Positions 16,318 through 24,916 are shown, counted from the stretch's first letter. The stretch is 51,234 nt of DNA from DAOUAT01 sp964551735 (GCA_964551735.1 CAZKEF010000040.1:1-51234), one strand, 5' to 3'. The notes: a model not told the origin generated them from the sequence alone. Numbers and translations: made by a program.

Positions 16318-16677
16318 ATGTGGGCTACGATTGCGTTTCTCGTTGGGGTCGCCTGTGCCGGCATCGTGCTCGCGGTCTGCCGCGCGCGTGAACCCGGCTC
16401 GGCCGATCCCGCGGCCAGACCAACGGCCCTCGGTTGGTTGACGTTGGCGTTTGGTGTCATGGCCGCCGTCGCCCTCGTCAGCGGGATATTGAGAGAGGCC
16501 GGCGGCGGCTACCTGGCTTCCATCGCGTGCGCGTCCGCCGCAGTGATCATCGGCGTCGGGGCCGTGCTGCGCGGCGACCGCCGTTGGCCAACCTGGGTTG
16601 GCCTGGCCGCCGGCGTGATTCCGGCCGTATTTTGGATCGCATTCGCAGCCGGGAACATACTTGGCCTCGGCAGTTAA
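16318..16677 (+). CDS. Small multi-pass membrane protein
   Basis: The 119-residue hydrophobic protein has about four predicted helices (first WATIAFLVGVACAGIVLAV). The start follows GGGAAGG. No family is recognised. It sits between two ICMT-like genes and is likely co-transcribed. Confidence 0.6.
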   Translation: MWATIAFLVGVACAGIVLAVCRAREPGSADPAARPTALGWLTLAFGVMAAVALVSGILREAGGGYLASIACASAAVIIGVGAVLRGDRRWPTWVGLAAGVIPAVFWIAFAAGNILGLGS

Positions 16678-16695
16678 GGAAGGATTCAAAGAAGT

Positions 16696-17646
16696 ATGGC
16701 TGCAAGCATCAGCAATCCGGCATACCAGGACCGCACCGGTTGGTTCAAGGTCAGCGGAGTCCTTCTCCTGGTGAGTGGCATCGCCGTTGGCCTTTTGGGC
16801 CCGCTTGAGATGTATTGCTTCTACCTCTTCTCGGAGGGCGGCCGCTTTCACTACCCAGGGTTTGGGTTCGGCTCTTTTATGTTCGGCAACATCGCGGCCC
16901 AGATCGCAGGTTACTATCTGATCGCAGCCCTGCTCATCCCCCTGGGCTACGGACACTTGAAGATGAGGCGCTGGGTCAGGCCGCTCACTCTGGCCCTGCT
17001 GGGGGCCTGGCTGGTCGTCGGCGCGCCGTTGAGCGTTGTGGCCTCCTTCATCCTGGTCGCCTCCAAAGACCTGTCGCTGCCGGCAGTCCTGATGGTGCTG
17101 GTCTTGCTCGGTCTGTCCTATCTGGTGGCGCCGGGACTGCTGATCCGGTTCTACCGCGGCCAAAATGCCAGGCAAACCCTGGCGGCCCAAGATCCCCGGA
17201 CGTATTGGATTGAGGCCCTGCCCACGCCCATCCTGGTGTTGAGCGCTTTGTATGCGTTCTACATCATCATGCTCCACATCCTCATCTTGTTCAATGGCAT
17301 GTACCCGGTGTTCGGCGTCTTCCGGTACGGGCTGCAAGGGATCCTCCTGCTCGATCTCACCAGCGCAGGCCTGGCGTGCATCACGTGGGGTACGTTGCAG
17401 CGACAGCCCTGGGCGTGGTGGGGGTCTGTGATCCTGCTGGGCTTGTTCACGTGCTCGACCGTGCTCACCTTCTGCCGATCGAGCTACCCGGCCGTGCTGG
17501 CGGGGCTGGCATTTCCGCCGCGGGAGCTGGAATTCCTGGGCAACGTGCCGGCGCAGGGTTACCATTTCGCGCTCCTGGTCGGGCTGCCGCTCCTGATCAC
17601 CTGGGGTATGGCGCTGCTGTCGAAACGCTGTTTCCGACATGAGTGA
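16696..17646 (+). CDS. Multi-pass membrane protein of unknown function
   Basis: The 316-residue protein has roughly seven membrane helices, for example VLLLVSGIAVGLLGPLEMY, QIAGYYLIAALLIPLGYG and LLIRFY after a loop. There is no catalytic motif. RBS AAGGA precedes the ATG at 16696, and the stop is eight bases before the next start. It could be the membrane partner of the flanking methyltransferases. Confidence 0.65.
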   Translation: MAASISNPAYQDRTGWFKVSGVLLLVSGIAVGLLGPLEMYCFYLFSEGGRFHYPGFGFGSFMFGNIAAQIAGYYLIAALLIPLGYGHLKMRRWVRPLTLALLGAWLVVGAPLSVVASFILVASKDLSLPAVLMVLVLLGLSYLVAPGLLIRFYRGQNARQTLAAQDPRTYWIEALPTPILVLSALYAFYIIMLHILILFNGMYPVFGVFRYGLQGILLLDLTSAGLACITWGTLQRQPWAWWGSVILLGLFTCSTVLTFCRSSYPAVLAGLAFPPRELEFLGNVPAQGYHFALLVGLPLLITWGMALLSKRCFRHE

Positions 17647-17654
17647 GGAGAGAT

Positions 17655-18353
17655 ATGAGCAATCAACAACGGACCATCAAACTACGTCTGATCCTCCAAA
17701 TGCTGTTGGTCATCGTCGTCGCGCCATTTCTGCCGCTGCTGATCGCCGGGCGCTTGGGCTGGTGGGAGGCCTGGGCTTACGCTATCATCAGCATCGCCGG
17801 GTTCATCATCAGCCGGGTGCTGGCCGCGCGGCGCCATCCGGACCTGATCGCTGAACGCGCCCAGCACATGCAGCAAGCGAACATCAAGCCGTGGGACAAG
17901 CGCCTGACCGCGTGGCTTATGCTCGGCGGCATCCTGGTCCCGTTGATCGCCGGGCTGGACGAGCGGTTCGGTTGGTCACCCGCCTTCGGCCCGCCGGTGA
18001 AGCTCCTGGCGCTGGTCATGATCCTGGCGGGCTATGTCTTGAGTTCCTATGCCTTGATCGAGAACCGCTTCTTCGCCAGCACAGTGCGCATCCAGGCCGA
18101 GCGCGGCCACCACGTGATATCGAGCGGCCCCTATCGCTGGGTACGGCATCCCGGCTATGCGGGGGGGCTGCTGACCTACCTGGCTGCACCGCTCCTGCTG
18201 GATGCACCGTGGGCCTGCGTGCCGACGCTGTTGGTCGTGGCGCTCACGATCGTCCGCACCGCGTTGGAGGATCGGACCTTGCAGGCGGAGCTGGCAGGCT
18301 ATCGCGCTTATGCCGGCCGCGTGCGTTACCGCTTGCTGCCCGGAGTCTGGTGA
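17655..18353 (+). CDS. Isoprenylcysteine methyltransferase (Ste14/ICMT)-like membrane protein, copy 2
   Basis: The 232-residue protein is homologous along its length to the 15530 gene: N-terminal helices, AERAQHMQQANIKPWDKRL (matching QERARPGRNAKSWDNLL), and the SAM site VISSGPYRWVRHPGYAGGLL with the same RYRLLPGVW end. The start at 17655 has GTGAGGAGAG upstream. It is abutted directly by a third, shorter relative at 18354 (TGA-ATG). Confidence 0.85.
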   Translation: MSNQQRTIKLRLILQMLLVIVVAPFLPLLIAGRLGWWEAWAYAIISIAGFIISRVLAARRHPDLIAERAQHMQQANIKPWDKRLTAWLMLGGILVPLIAGLDERFGWSPAFGPPVKLLALVMILAGYVLSSYALIENRFFASTVRIQAERGHHVISSGPYRWVRHPGYAGGLLTYLAAPLLLDAPWACVPTLLVVALTIVRTALEDRTLQAELAGYRAYAGRVRYRLLPGVW

Positions 18354-18875
18354 ATGAAGCGCGTCGGCGACCTGACCACCCCGCCTATCATGGTCTCAAG
18401 GCCGGCGTCTTACCTGGTCGCCGGATTGCTTTTGCTTGTCGTCGCCTGGCGCATCTTCTGCGTCCTCGTCCCGCGCGATTACCGCCAACAGGGCCGCCTG
18501 GCGCCGCACACCGGTCTCCTGGAGCTGATCGCCTGGCTGCTGTTCGTCGCCTTCCCGTTCATCTACAACCCGCGCGATTGGTGGCTGATCTGCTGGGCGA
18601 CCACGCCGGCCGCTCCCTGGCAGAAGAGCGCCGGTTCAGCGTTGGTCATCGGCGGCATGGGGCTGGCGGTGGTCGCTGTGGCCAGCCTGGGCGCCGCCAC
18701 GAGCTTCGGGCAACGCGCGGCAGGGCTGCACGAGCGCGGACTGTATCGCTGGAGCCGCAATCCGCAACTGCTGGGCGGCTTCCTGGCGGTGACCGGCGTG
18801 GTGGTGCTCTGGCCCTCCCCGTATGCGCTGGGCTGGGCGGCCATGTATGGTATCATGGGACAATGGAAGTCCTGA
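18354..18875 (+). CDS. Third ICMT-like methyltransferase, C-terminus cut short
   Basis: The 173-residue protein has four membrane helices and a SAM-site-like LYRWSRNPQLLGGFLAVTG. It belongs to the same superfamily but to another branch (S-R-N-P instead of R-H-P). The family normally continues with a Glu-rich block and an ERYxxYxxxVPR tail. Here the frame ends just after MYGIM. The adjacent frame continues VLIRSV, similar to the missing VLTEE-type block, before also stopping. A frameshift plus truncation is likely, so function is doubtful. Confidence 0.65.
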   Translation: MKRVGDLTTPPIMVSRPASYLVAGLLLLVVAWRIFCVLVPRDYRQQGRLAPHTGLLELIAWLLFVAFPFIYNPRDWWLICWATTPAAPWQKSAGSALVIGGMGLAVVAVASLGAATSFGQRAAGLHERGLYRWSRNPQLLGGFLAVTGVVVLWPSPYALGWAAMYGIMGQWKS

Positions 18876-18904
18876 TCCGGTCGGTATGAGAATTCGGGAG
18901 GCGT

Positions 18905-20137
18905 ATGACCGAAGCAACGGCAAAGGCGCAAGCCTATCTGCACCATCTCTGCGTTGAGATCCCCAACCGCCGCACCGGCAGCCCCGGCAACCGGGAGGCC
19001 ACGACGTTCTTCGCTGAGATCGCGCGGTCACATGGTTGGTCGATCGCCGCTCCCGGCTTCGATTGCATGGACTGGGAGCAAGCGGGCGTGACGCTCAGGG
19101 TGGGCGACGACGCTTTCGCGACCTGCGCCAGCCCCTATGCGGCCGGCTGCCGCGTCGAGGCGGCGTTGGCCGCGGTCTCGACCGTCGAGGAGCTGGCAGC
19201 GGCCGAGGCTGCCGGCAAGGTCCTGCTGCTGACGGGCGACCTGACCCGAGAGCAGCTGATGCCCAAGAACTTCCCCTTCTACAACCCCGAAGAACATCAG
19301 CGGATCATCCGGGCGCTGGAACAGCAAGCGCCGGCCGCCATCATCGCGGCCACCACGCGCGATCCGGCGATGATGGGCGGCGGCGTTTATCCCTTCCCCC
19401 TCATTGTCGACGGCGATTTCGCCATCCCCTCGGTGTACATGACCGCCGAGGAAGGCAGCCGGCTCGCCGGCCACGTAGGTCAGCGGGTCGCGCTGGAAAG
19501 CCGGGCGACGCGCATCCCGGCCACCGGCTGCAACATCATCGCCAGCAAGGGCGGCCGGTCAGGACGGCGAATTGTGGCCTTCGCGCACATAGATGCCTGG
19601 CTGGAAACGCCGGGCGCGGGCGATAACGCCAGCGGCACGGTCGTGCTGTTGCTGCTGGCCGAGCTGCTGGCCGGTTATGCCGGCGGCCTGGGCATCGAAC
19701 TCGTGGCGATGAACGGCGAGGACTACTATGCCAACCCCGGCGAGCAGCAATGGCTCGCCCTGAACGCCAGCCGCTTCAGCGATATTCTGCTGGGGATCAA
19801 CGTGGATGATGTGGGCTACTACCGGGGCAAGGTGGGCTATTCGCTGTACAACTGCCCGGCCGACGTGGCTGCGGTCGTCCAGCAGACCTTTGCCGCCTAC
19901 GATGGCCTGGTCGCGGGCGAGCCCTGGTATCAGGGGGACCATGGGCTCTTCCTGCTCAACGGCATCCCCGCCCTGGCGCTCACGTCGGATCAATTGGCGG
20001 AACTGATGGGCGGGATCACGCACACGCCCCATGATACGCCTGCGGTCGTGGATGTCGCCAGGCTGGCTGAGGTCGCGTGCGCGCTCCAGGATCTATTGTT
20101 GCGCCTGGACGAACTGGCCGCGGCCGCGAAGGTCTGA
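18905..20137 (+). CDS. M28 family zinc aminopeptidase with PA-like insert
   Basis: The 410-residue protein carries the M28 zinc ligands and catalytic residues: His in FAHIDAWLETPGAGDNASG with its Asp, the Glu of VAMNGEDYY, Asp of GINVDDVGYY, and the last His in THTPHDTPAVVD. Residues about 70-200 form a PA-type insertion. No signal peptide is seen, so it is probably cytosolic. M28 enzymes release N-terminal amino acids or process glutamyl peptides. It begins a run of closely spaced genes. Confidence 0.85.
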   Translation: MTEATAKAQAYLHHLCVEIPNRRTGSPGNREATTFFAEIARSHGWSIAAPGFDCMDWEQAGVTLRVGDDAFATCASPYAAGCRVEAALAAVSTVEELAAAEAAGKVLLLTGDLTREQLMPKNFPFYNPEEHQRIIRALEQQAPAAIIAATTRDPAMMGGGVYPFPLIVDGDFAIPSVYMTAEEGSRLAGHVGQRVALESRATRIPATGCNIIASKGGRSGRRIVAFAHIDAWLETPGAGDNASGTVVLLLLAELLAGYAGGLGIELVAMNGEDYYANPGEQQWLALNASRFSDILLGINVDDVGYYRGKVGYSLYNCPADVAAVVQQTFAAYDGLVAGEPWYQGDHGLFLLNGIPALALTSDQLAELMGGITHTPHDTPAVVDVARLAEVACALQDLLLRLDELAAAAKV

Positions 20138-20149
20138 CAGGAGGCGCGG

Positions 20150-21151
20150 GTGAACGGCTCAACGGACATCATGCCCGGCCTGCGCGACCCCGTTCCGGCG
20201 CTGCTGGCCGCGGGCGACCCCGCGCTGGCCTACTTCGTGCGCCGTGACCTGCTGGGCGAGCCGGTGGGACCGGCTTCCACGCTGTGGGAGCTGCCCGAGC
20301 CGCAGCGGCTCCTGCACAAACAGCAGGCGGATGGCTCGTGGCGCTACCCGGGCGGCAACCCGGCGTCCACGCCCGGCAGCAACTATGCCGTGCTGGAGAC
20401 CTTCCGCAGCCTGGGCGTGCTGATCGAGAAGTTCGGCTGCGATCGTAGCCACCCGGCGATACAGGCCGCGGCGGAGTATCTCTTCTCGTGCCAGACGGCC
20501 GAGGGCGACATCCGCGGCATCCTGGGCAACCAGTACATGCCCTACTACCACGGCGCAATCCTGGAGCTGCTGGTCGTGGCTGGCTATGCCGAGGACGCGC
20601 GGGTGATCCGTGGCCTGGAATGGCTCCTGGCGCAACGCCAGGCCGACGGCGGCTGGATCGTGCCGCTGCAGGCCGTACCGGCGAAGCAGCGCACGCGTGA
20701 CCTGTGGCCGGGGCCGGCCATCCCGCCGGATCGGGCGCGGCCGTCCTCGCACCTGGCGACCGGTATGGTGCTGCGCGCGTTTGCCGCGCACCCGACCTAC
20801 CGGCGTCACCCGGCCGCGCTGGCGGCCGCGACCCTGCTCAAGGGCCGCTTCTTCCGGGCCGACAAGTACGGTGACCGCCAGGCGCCCGCGTACTGGTTCA
20901 AGTTCCAGCACCCCTTCTGGTGGACCAACTTGCTGACCGGCCTGGACACCCTGGCGCGGATGGGCTTTGGCGCCGCTGACGCGGATGTGCGCCGCGGCCT
21001 GCACTGGTTCGCCGCCAACCAGGGGCCGGATAGCCTGTGGGAGCATGGCTACGGCGCCGGCAAAGGCGCGCACGCGCTGCGGCTCTGGGTGGCACTGGCG
21101 GTCGGCCGGGTCTTCCGGAGATTCCGCCGCAACACCGAGACGAGATCATGA
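20150..21151 (+). CDS. Prenyltransferase/squalene-cyclase-like alpha-alpha toroid protein
   Basis: The 333-residue protein has QW-type repeats: LLHKQQADGSWRYPGG, YLFSCQTAEGDIRG, WLLAQRQADGGWIVPL and WFAANQGPDSLWEHG. These mark the alpha/alpha barrel of the terpene-cyclase/prenyltransferase-like fold. No cyclase DxDD or zinc ligands are evident, so it is probably a non-terpene member. The GTG at 20150 with ACAGGAGG fixes the start. The stop overlaps the following GNAT start (ATGA). Confidence 0.75.
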   Translation: MNGSTDIMPGLRDPVPALLAAGDPALAYFVRRDLLGEPVGPASTLWELPEPQRLLHKQQADGSWRYPGGNPASTPGSNYAVLETFRSLGVLIEKFGCDRSHPAIQAAAEYLFSCQTAEGDIRGILGNQYMPYYHGAILELLVVAGYAEDARVIRGLEWLLAQRQADGGWIVPLQAVPAKQRTRDLWPGPAIPPDRARPSSHLATGMVLRAFAAHPTYRRHPAALAAATLLKGRFFRADKYGDRQAPAYWFKFQHPFWWTNLLTGLDTLARMGFGAADADVRRGLHWFAANQGPDSLWEHGYGAGKGAHALRLWVALAVGRVFRRFRRNTETRS

Positions 21152-21717
21152 TCGCACTGCTGAACACCCCACGACTGACGCTGCGGCGCTTCCGGCCCGA
21201 TGATGCCGGCGACCTGTACGCGTATCTCTCGGATCCGCGCGTGTACCGCTTCGAGCCGGGCGAGCCGCTGGACCGGGCGCAGGCCAGCCAACGCGCGGCC
21301 GAACTAGCGGACTCACCCGCTTTCTGGGCAGTCGAGCTGCGCCGCGCGAGCAAAGTGATCGGCCAAATCTACATCGAGCAGATCAAGCCGCCGGAGCATA
21401 TGACCTGCGAGCTGGGCTACATCCTGCACCCGGCCTACCAGCGCCAGGGTTACGCTGCGGAGGCCGCGGCCGCAGTGGTGCGCCAGGCGCTCACAGCCGG
21501 CGGGATGCACCGGGTCGTGGCCCACTGCAACCCGGAGAACGTCGCCTCATGGCGGCTGCTGGAGAAGATCGGCTTCCACCGCGAAGCGCTGCACCGGCAG
21601 GATGTCTTTTTTCGCCGGGACGCGGCCGGCGCGCCGCTGTGGACCGATACATATGTGTACGCCCTGCTGGACGCCGAGGTTGCCAGGCTGCCGCACGACG
21701 ATACAGCGAGACCATGA
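21148..21717 (+). CDS. GNAT acetyltransferase, RimJ/RimL-like
   Basis: The 189-residue protein begins with the classic NTPRLTLRRFRPDDAGDLYA. Motif A is LGYILHPAYQRQGYAAEAAA, and CNPENVASWRLLEKIGFHRE is the B block of RimJ/L-type enzymes, which acetylate protein N-termini or small amines. Translation is coupled to the upstream toroid gene. Confidence 0.88.
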   Translation: MIALLNTPRLTLRRFRPDDAGDLYAYLSDPRVYRFEPGEPLDRAQASQRAAELADSPAFWAVELRRASKVIGQIYIEQIKPPEHMTCELGYILHPAYQRQGYAAEAAAAVVRQALTAGGMHRVVAHCNPENVASWRLLEKIGFHREALHRQDVFFRRDAAGAPLWTDTYVYALLDAEVARLPHDDTARP

Positions 21718-21736
21718 CGGAAGAGGAGGATGCTCC

Positions 21737-22099
21737 TTGATCGCAGCCGTCAATCTGGCTGAAAAGTTCACCCTGTTCGCCGACCACTGGCGCCCGCGCA
21801 TCGTGGGTGAGCTGAACGGCCAGCAAGTCAAGCTGGCCCGGCTCAAGGGCGAGTTCATCTGGCATCAGCACGACGATGCCGACGAGCTGTTCCTCGTCGT
21901 CCAGGGCACGCTCCGCATGCAGCTGCCGGATGGCGAGGCTCAGATCAGGGCCGGTGAGTTCATCATCGTCCCACGCGGGGTGGCGCACCTGCCTATCGCC
22001 GACGACGAAGTGCTGGTCTTGCTGTTCGAGCCGGCCGCGACGCGCAACACCGGCAACATCGAAAACGACCGCACCGTGGCCGATCCGGAGAGAATCTGA
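21737..22099 (+). CDS. Cupin-domain protein
   Basis: The 120-residue single-domain cupin has motif 1 WHQHDDADELFLVVQGTLRM and motif 2 GEFIIVPRGVAHLPIADDE. His and Glu residues in these blocks should bind one metal. The start is taken as TTG 21737, eight bases after AGGAGGATG, because no in-frame ATG lies between the RBS and the conserved region. The catalytic or binding role is unknown. Confidence 0.82.
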   Translation: MIAAVNLAEKFTLFADHWRPRIVGELNGQQVKLARLKGEFIWHQHDDADELFLVVQGTLRMQLPDGEAQIRAGEFIIVPRGVAHLPIADDEVLVLLFEPAATRNTGNIENDRTVADPERI

Positions 22100-22173
22100 C
22101 CCCAGATTCCAAGGTAAGTGGGACCTGGTGCAGCCCAAGGATGCGTGACGCCGCCCAGGGCGCAAGGAGGAGC

Positions 22174-22968
22174 ATGGCCCATTTCGAGATCGTCGCCCAT
22201 CGCGGGATTGCATCGGAAGCACCGGAGAACACGATTACGGCCTTCCAGCGCGCGCTCGAGCTGGGCGCAGATGCGATCGAGCTGGACGTGCGTCTGACTG
22301 CCGACCGCGTGCCGGTAATCTATCACTACTTCTATCTGGATGAGATCACGACGGGCCGCGGGCCGATCTTCGCGCGCTCCCTCGCACAGCTCGGCGCGGA
22401 ACGTGTGCTGTGCCGGGCCAATCTCGCGGCAGCGCCTGAGCCCATCCCAACCTTACGCGAGGTTCTGGAGCACTTCGGCGGGCGCATCGGCCTGGAAATA
22501 GAAGTCAAGGGACCAGAGCCGGAAGCGGCGGAAGTCATCGGGGCTGAACTGCGATGCTTCCGGCAGCATTGGCCGCGGCTGGAACTCACCTCGTATGAAC
22601 CGGCGCTGCTGTTGGCGCTCCAGGGACTCTGCCCGGGCCTGACCACCGATCTGCTCATACCGCGCTCTGAGAGTTGGATGCAACTGGACGTCGTGGCCTA
22701 TCAGGCGGGGCAGCGGGCGCGCCTGGCTCACGCCCATGCCGTGCACCTGCACCCGACTCAACTGACACCCGCCGTGCTGGCGCACCTGCGCGAACAGAAC
22801 GTGCAGGTCCACGCCTGGGATGTCAATGATGCGGCAGGGCTGGCAACGATCGCCGCCTGTGGCATCCCCCGCATCTGCACCGATAACTTCAACCTGGCGT
22901 GGGCGTTTCGCAAGTCGCATGCCGCCGAGGACAAAGCGCCGCGGCCCAGATCCTCGTCGAACCACTGA
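22174..22968 (+). CDS. Glycerophosphodiester phosphodiesterase (GDPD)
   Basis: The 264-residue TIM-barrel protein starts with the GDPD active site VAHRGIASEAPENTITAF. ELDVRLTADRVPVIYH follows (the usual H-D is here Y-H), then GLEIEVKG and VHAWDVND near the end. GDPDs hydrolyse glycerophosphodiesters to glycerol-3-phosphate and an alcohol. No signal peptide, so cytosolic. RBS GCAAGGAGGAGC precedes the ATG at 22174. Confidence 0.88.
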   Translation: MAHFEIVAHRGIASEAPENTITAFQRALELGADAIELDVRLTADRVPVIYHYFYLDEITTGRGPIFARSLAQLGAERVLCRANLAAAPEPIPTLREVLEHFGGRIGLEIEVKGPEPEAAEVIGAELRCFRQHWPRLELTSYEPALLLALQGLCPGLTTDLLIPRSESWMQLDVVAYQAGQRARLAHAHAVHLHPTQLTPAVLAHLREQNVQVHAWDVNDAAGLATIAACGIPRICTDNFNLAWAFRKSHAAEDKAPRPRSSSNH

Positions 22969-23084
22969 GCGTCACCAATCGGACCGCAACCGCTGCGACA
23001 ACTCGTTCACCGGCCGCGGCGTCATGCCGGGAACACGCGAGATCGCCCTGTTCTGGTATCTGTTGTTCCAGAGATAGTGCAGAT

Positions 23085-23123
23085 ACCTTGAAAATCCTGC
23101 TTGACATGCGGGATTTTCAAGGT
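23085..23123. repeat. 13-bp-arm perfect inverted repeat between convergent genes
   Basis: ACCTTGAAAATCC at 23085-23097 pairs exactly with GGATTTTCAAGGT at 23111-23123. It lies between the convergent GDPD and DUF4143 genes, where a bidirectional terminator would sit, but no T-run follows on either strand. The loop contains TTGACA. It may be an interspersed palindrome. Confidence 0.6.
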
Positions 23124-23147
23124 GTAATCAGACTCCCATGCGGCCCA

Positions 23148-24299
23148 CTAATCCGGGATGCGGTCCAGGTGGCGCCAACTGACAAACGCGCCGCTGCCGG
23201 TTTGCAGCGACTGCTCCCCGCCGTAGACCACGTAGCCTTGCTCTTCCGGCAGGCCGGCCAGCGGCCGCCAGTATTTGAGGTTGTCGAAGTAACTGGCCGA
23301 CAGCGTCTTGCCGGCCTTGATTTCAACCGGCGTGACCCGTTCACCGTCCACCAGCAGGCAATCAATCTCCTTCCCGTGATTGTCCTGCCAGAAATAGGGC
23401 TGGCGATTATCACCGCGGTGGAAGCTGCGCTTGATGAACTCGTTGATGATCAGGTTCTCAAACAGCGCCCCTTTCATGTAGTGGAGGGCCACCTGGTCCG
23501 CGTCACGGATGCCCAGCAGCGAACAAGCCACCCCCGTATCATAGAAATAGAGCTTGGGCGATTTGACCAACCGCTTGTTGAAATTGCGGTAGTAAGGCTC
23601 CAGACGGTAGAGGATGTAAGTGCCCTCCAACACGGAGAGCCAGGCTCTGGCCGTGTTCGGGCTGATGCCGGCGTCGTCGGCCAGGCTGGCCAGGTTGAGC
23701 AGTTGCCCGACCCGGCCGGCGCACAGCCGGATGAACTGGATGAAGGCATTGATGTCCCCGATGTTCTTCAGCAGGCGCACATCTCGCTCGACGTAGGTCT
23801 GGATGTAGGCCGGGTAGAAATCGGTGGGCGCGAGGTCACGGTCGTAGATGCGCGGGTAGCGGCCCTTGAAGATCAGGGCCTCATACGGCTCGGCGCCTGG
23901 CGCCAACTCCGCAAAGGAGAACGGCAGCAGGTGCAGCACGGCCGTGCGCCCCGCCAACGTCTGGCTGATCTTCTCCAGCAACAGGAAGTTCGAGGAGCCG
24001 GTCAGGATGTACTGGACCTGCCGGTCCTCATCCACCAGCCTTTGGATGTAGGAAAACAGGTCAGGGGTGTTCTGGACCTCATCCAGGATGGCGCCGGCCG
24101 GGTAGTTGGCAAGAAACCCGCGCGGATCGGTCAACGCGATCTGGCGGATGTCCGGCTCCTCCAGGGAGACGTAGGGTAGGGCCGGGAAGGCGGCCCGCAC
24201 GAGGGTGGTCTTGCCGGACTGGCGCGGCCCGGTGAGGGTGATGACCTGGAATTTCTGTGCCAGGGCCAGCACCTTGGCGGTCAGGGTTCTGGTAATCAT
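23148..24299 (-). CDS. DUF4143/AAA_14 ATPase
   Basis: The 383-residue protein has the family architecture. An N-terminal AAA_14 domain carries Walker A TGPRQSGKTTLV and Walker B GAILDEVQNTPD, with sensor ILTGSSNF. A winged-helix region follows (LASLADDAGISPNTARAWL), then the DUF4143 C-terminal domain with a nuclease-like fold region (FENLIINEF, GKEIDCLLVDGERVTPVEIK). The E-I-D-x(12)-V-E-I-K pattern is the PD-(D/E)xK-like signature of this family. The cellular role of these ATPases is unknown; they are often mobile and multicopy. The ATG at 24299 is preceded by a consensus promoter at 24344-24372. Confidence 0.9.
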   Translation of the reverse strand: MITRTLTAKVLALAQKFQVITLTGPRQSGKTTLVRAAFPALPYVSLEEPDIRQIALTDPRGFLANYPAGAILDEVQNTPDLFSYIQRLVDEDRQVQYILTGSSNFLLLEKISQTLAGRTAVLHLLPFSFAELAPGAEPYEALIFKGRYPRIYDRDLAPTDFYPAYIQTYVERDVRLLKNIGDINAFIQFIRLCAGRVGQLLNLASLADDAGISPNTARAWLSVLEGTYILYRLEPYYRNFNKRLVKSPKLYFYDTGVACSLLGIRDADQVALHYMKGALFENLIINEFIKRSFHRGDNRQPYFWQDNHGKEIDCLLVDGERVTPVEIKAGKTLSASYFDNLKYWRPLAGLPEEQGYVVYGGEQSLQTGSGAFVSWRHLDRIPD

Positions 24300-24343
24300 C
24301 GCAGCGCTCCATGCACCGAAAGGTTGAGTCAAAGGGCACTTGC

Positions 24344-24372
24344 ATTATAGCACAAGTTGTACAAATATGCAA
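24344..24372 (-). promoter_or_regulatory. Sigma-70 promoter of the DUF4143 ATPase gene
   Basis: On the reverse strand TTGCAT and TATAAT are separated by exactly 17 bases, 45 bases upstream of the start at 24299. This is one of the best promoters in the window. Confidence 0.75.
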
Positions 24373-24395
24373 CCATACTGCAAAATTGTACAGGC

Positions 24396-24434
24396 GTCCG
24401 AAAGTCGGTGCAGCCACTGCACCGACTTTCGGAC
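24396..24434. repeat. 18-bp-arm perfect palindrome between divergent promoters
   Basis: GTCCGAAAGTCGGTGCAG at 24396-24413 is repeated exactly inverted at 24417-24434 with a three-base loop (CCA). It lies between the DUF4143 promoter (reverse) and the NUDIX -10 (forward, 24439), so it could be an operator for both genes, or an interspersed palindrome. Confidence 0.9.
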
Positions 24435-24438
24435 ATTG

Positions 24439-24447
24439 TGGTATTAT
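24439..24447 (+). promoter_or_regulatory. Extended -10 promoter of the NUDIX gene
   Basis: TGGTATTAT is an extended -10 (TGn-TATTAT). The 13 bases ATTGTGGTATTAT occur again in front of the BREX-like island at 31375-31387. Confidence 0.5.
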
Positions 24448-24490
24448 CTCCCAAACGCGGCCACACGGCCGACCCGGAGGCGACGCACTC

Positions 24491-24916
24491 ATGCCACCTG
24501 CCCAACACTACCCCGAACCCACCGTCGGCGCGCTGATCTTCGATCCCGCCGGCCGGCTGTTCCTGATGCGGTCCCACAAATGGGGCGGCCGGTACGTGGT
24601 GCCCGGCGGCCACGTCGAGCTGGGCGAGACGCTGGAGGCCGCGCTGCGCCGCGAGGTGGCCGAGGAGACCGGCCTCGCCATCCACGACATCCGGTTCGTG
24701 TGCACCCAGGAGTTCATCTACGACCCGGCGTTCTGGCAGCCCAGACACTTCATCTTTTTTGACTTCGCCTGCCGGGCCGACCAGGCCGATGTCACCCTGA
24801 ACGACGAGGCGGAGGCATACGTCTGGGCGCCGGTGGACGAGGCGCTGCGCTTGCCGGTGGAGCCGTACACGGAGCGGGCGATCCGGGCGTATCTGGCGCA
24901 GCAGGCTGCAAGGTAG
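24491..24916 (+). CDS. NUDIX hydrolase
   Basis: The 141-residue protein contains a complete Nudix box, GGHVELGETLEAALRREV followed by AEETGL, at about residues 41-64. It fits GX5EX7REUXEEXGU exactly. Family members hydrolyse nucleoside diphosphates linked to another group, and the substrate cannot be inferred here. The start is set by CCCGGAGG upstream of the ATG at 24491. Confidence 0.9.
   Translation: MPPAQHYPEPTVGALIFDPAGRLFLMRSHKWGGRYVVPGGHVELGETLEAALRREVAEETGLAIHDIRFVCTQEFIYDPAFWQPRHFIFFDFACRADQADVTLNDEAEAYVWAPVDEALRLPVEPYTERAIRAYLAQQAAR

Noticed and set aside
23085..23123. Intrinsic bidirectional terminator between GDPD and DUF4143
   Set aside because: Placement is right but no T-run follows on either strand, so it is recorded as a repeat only.
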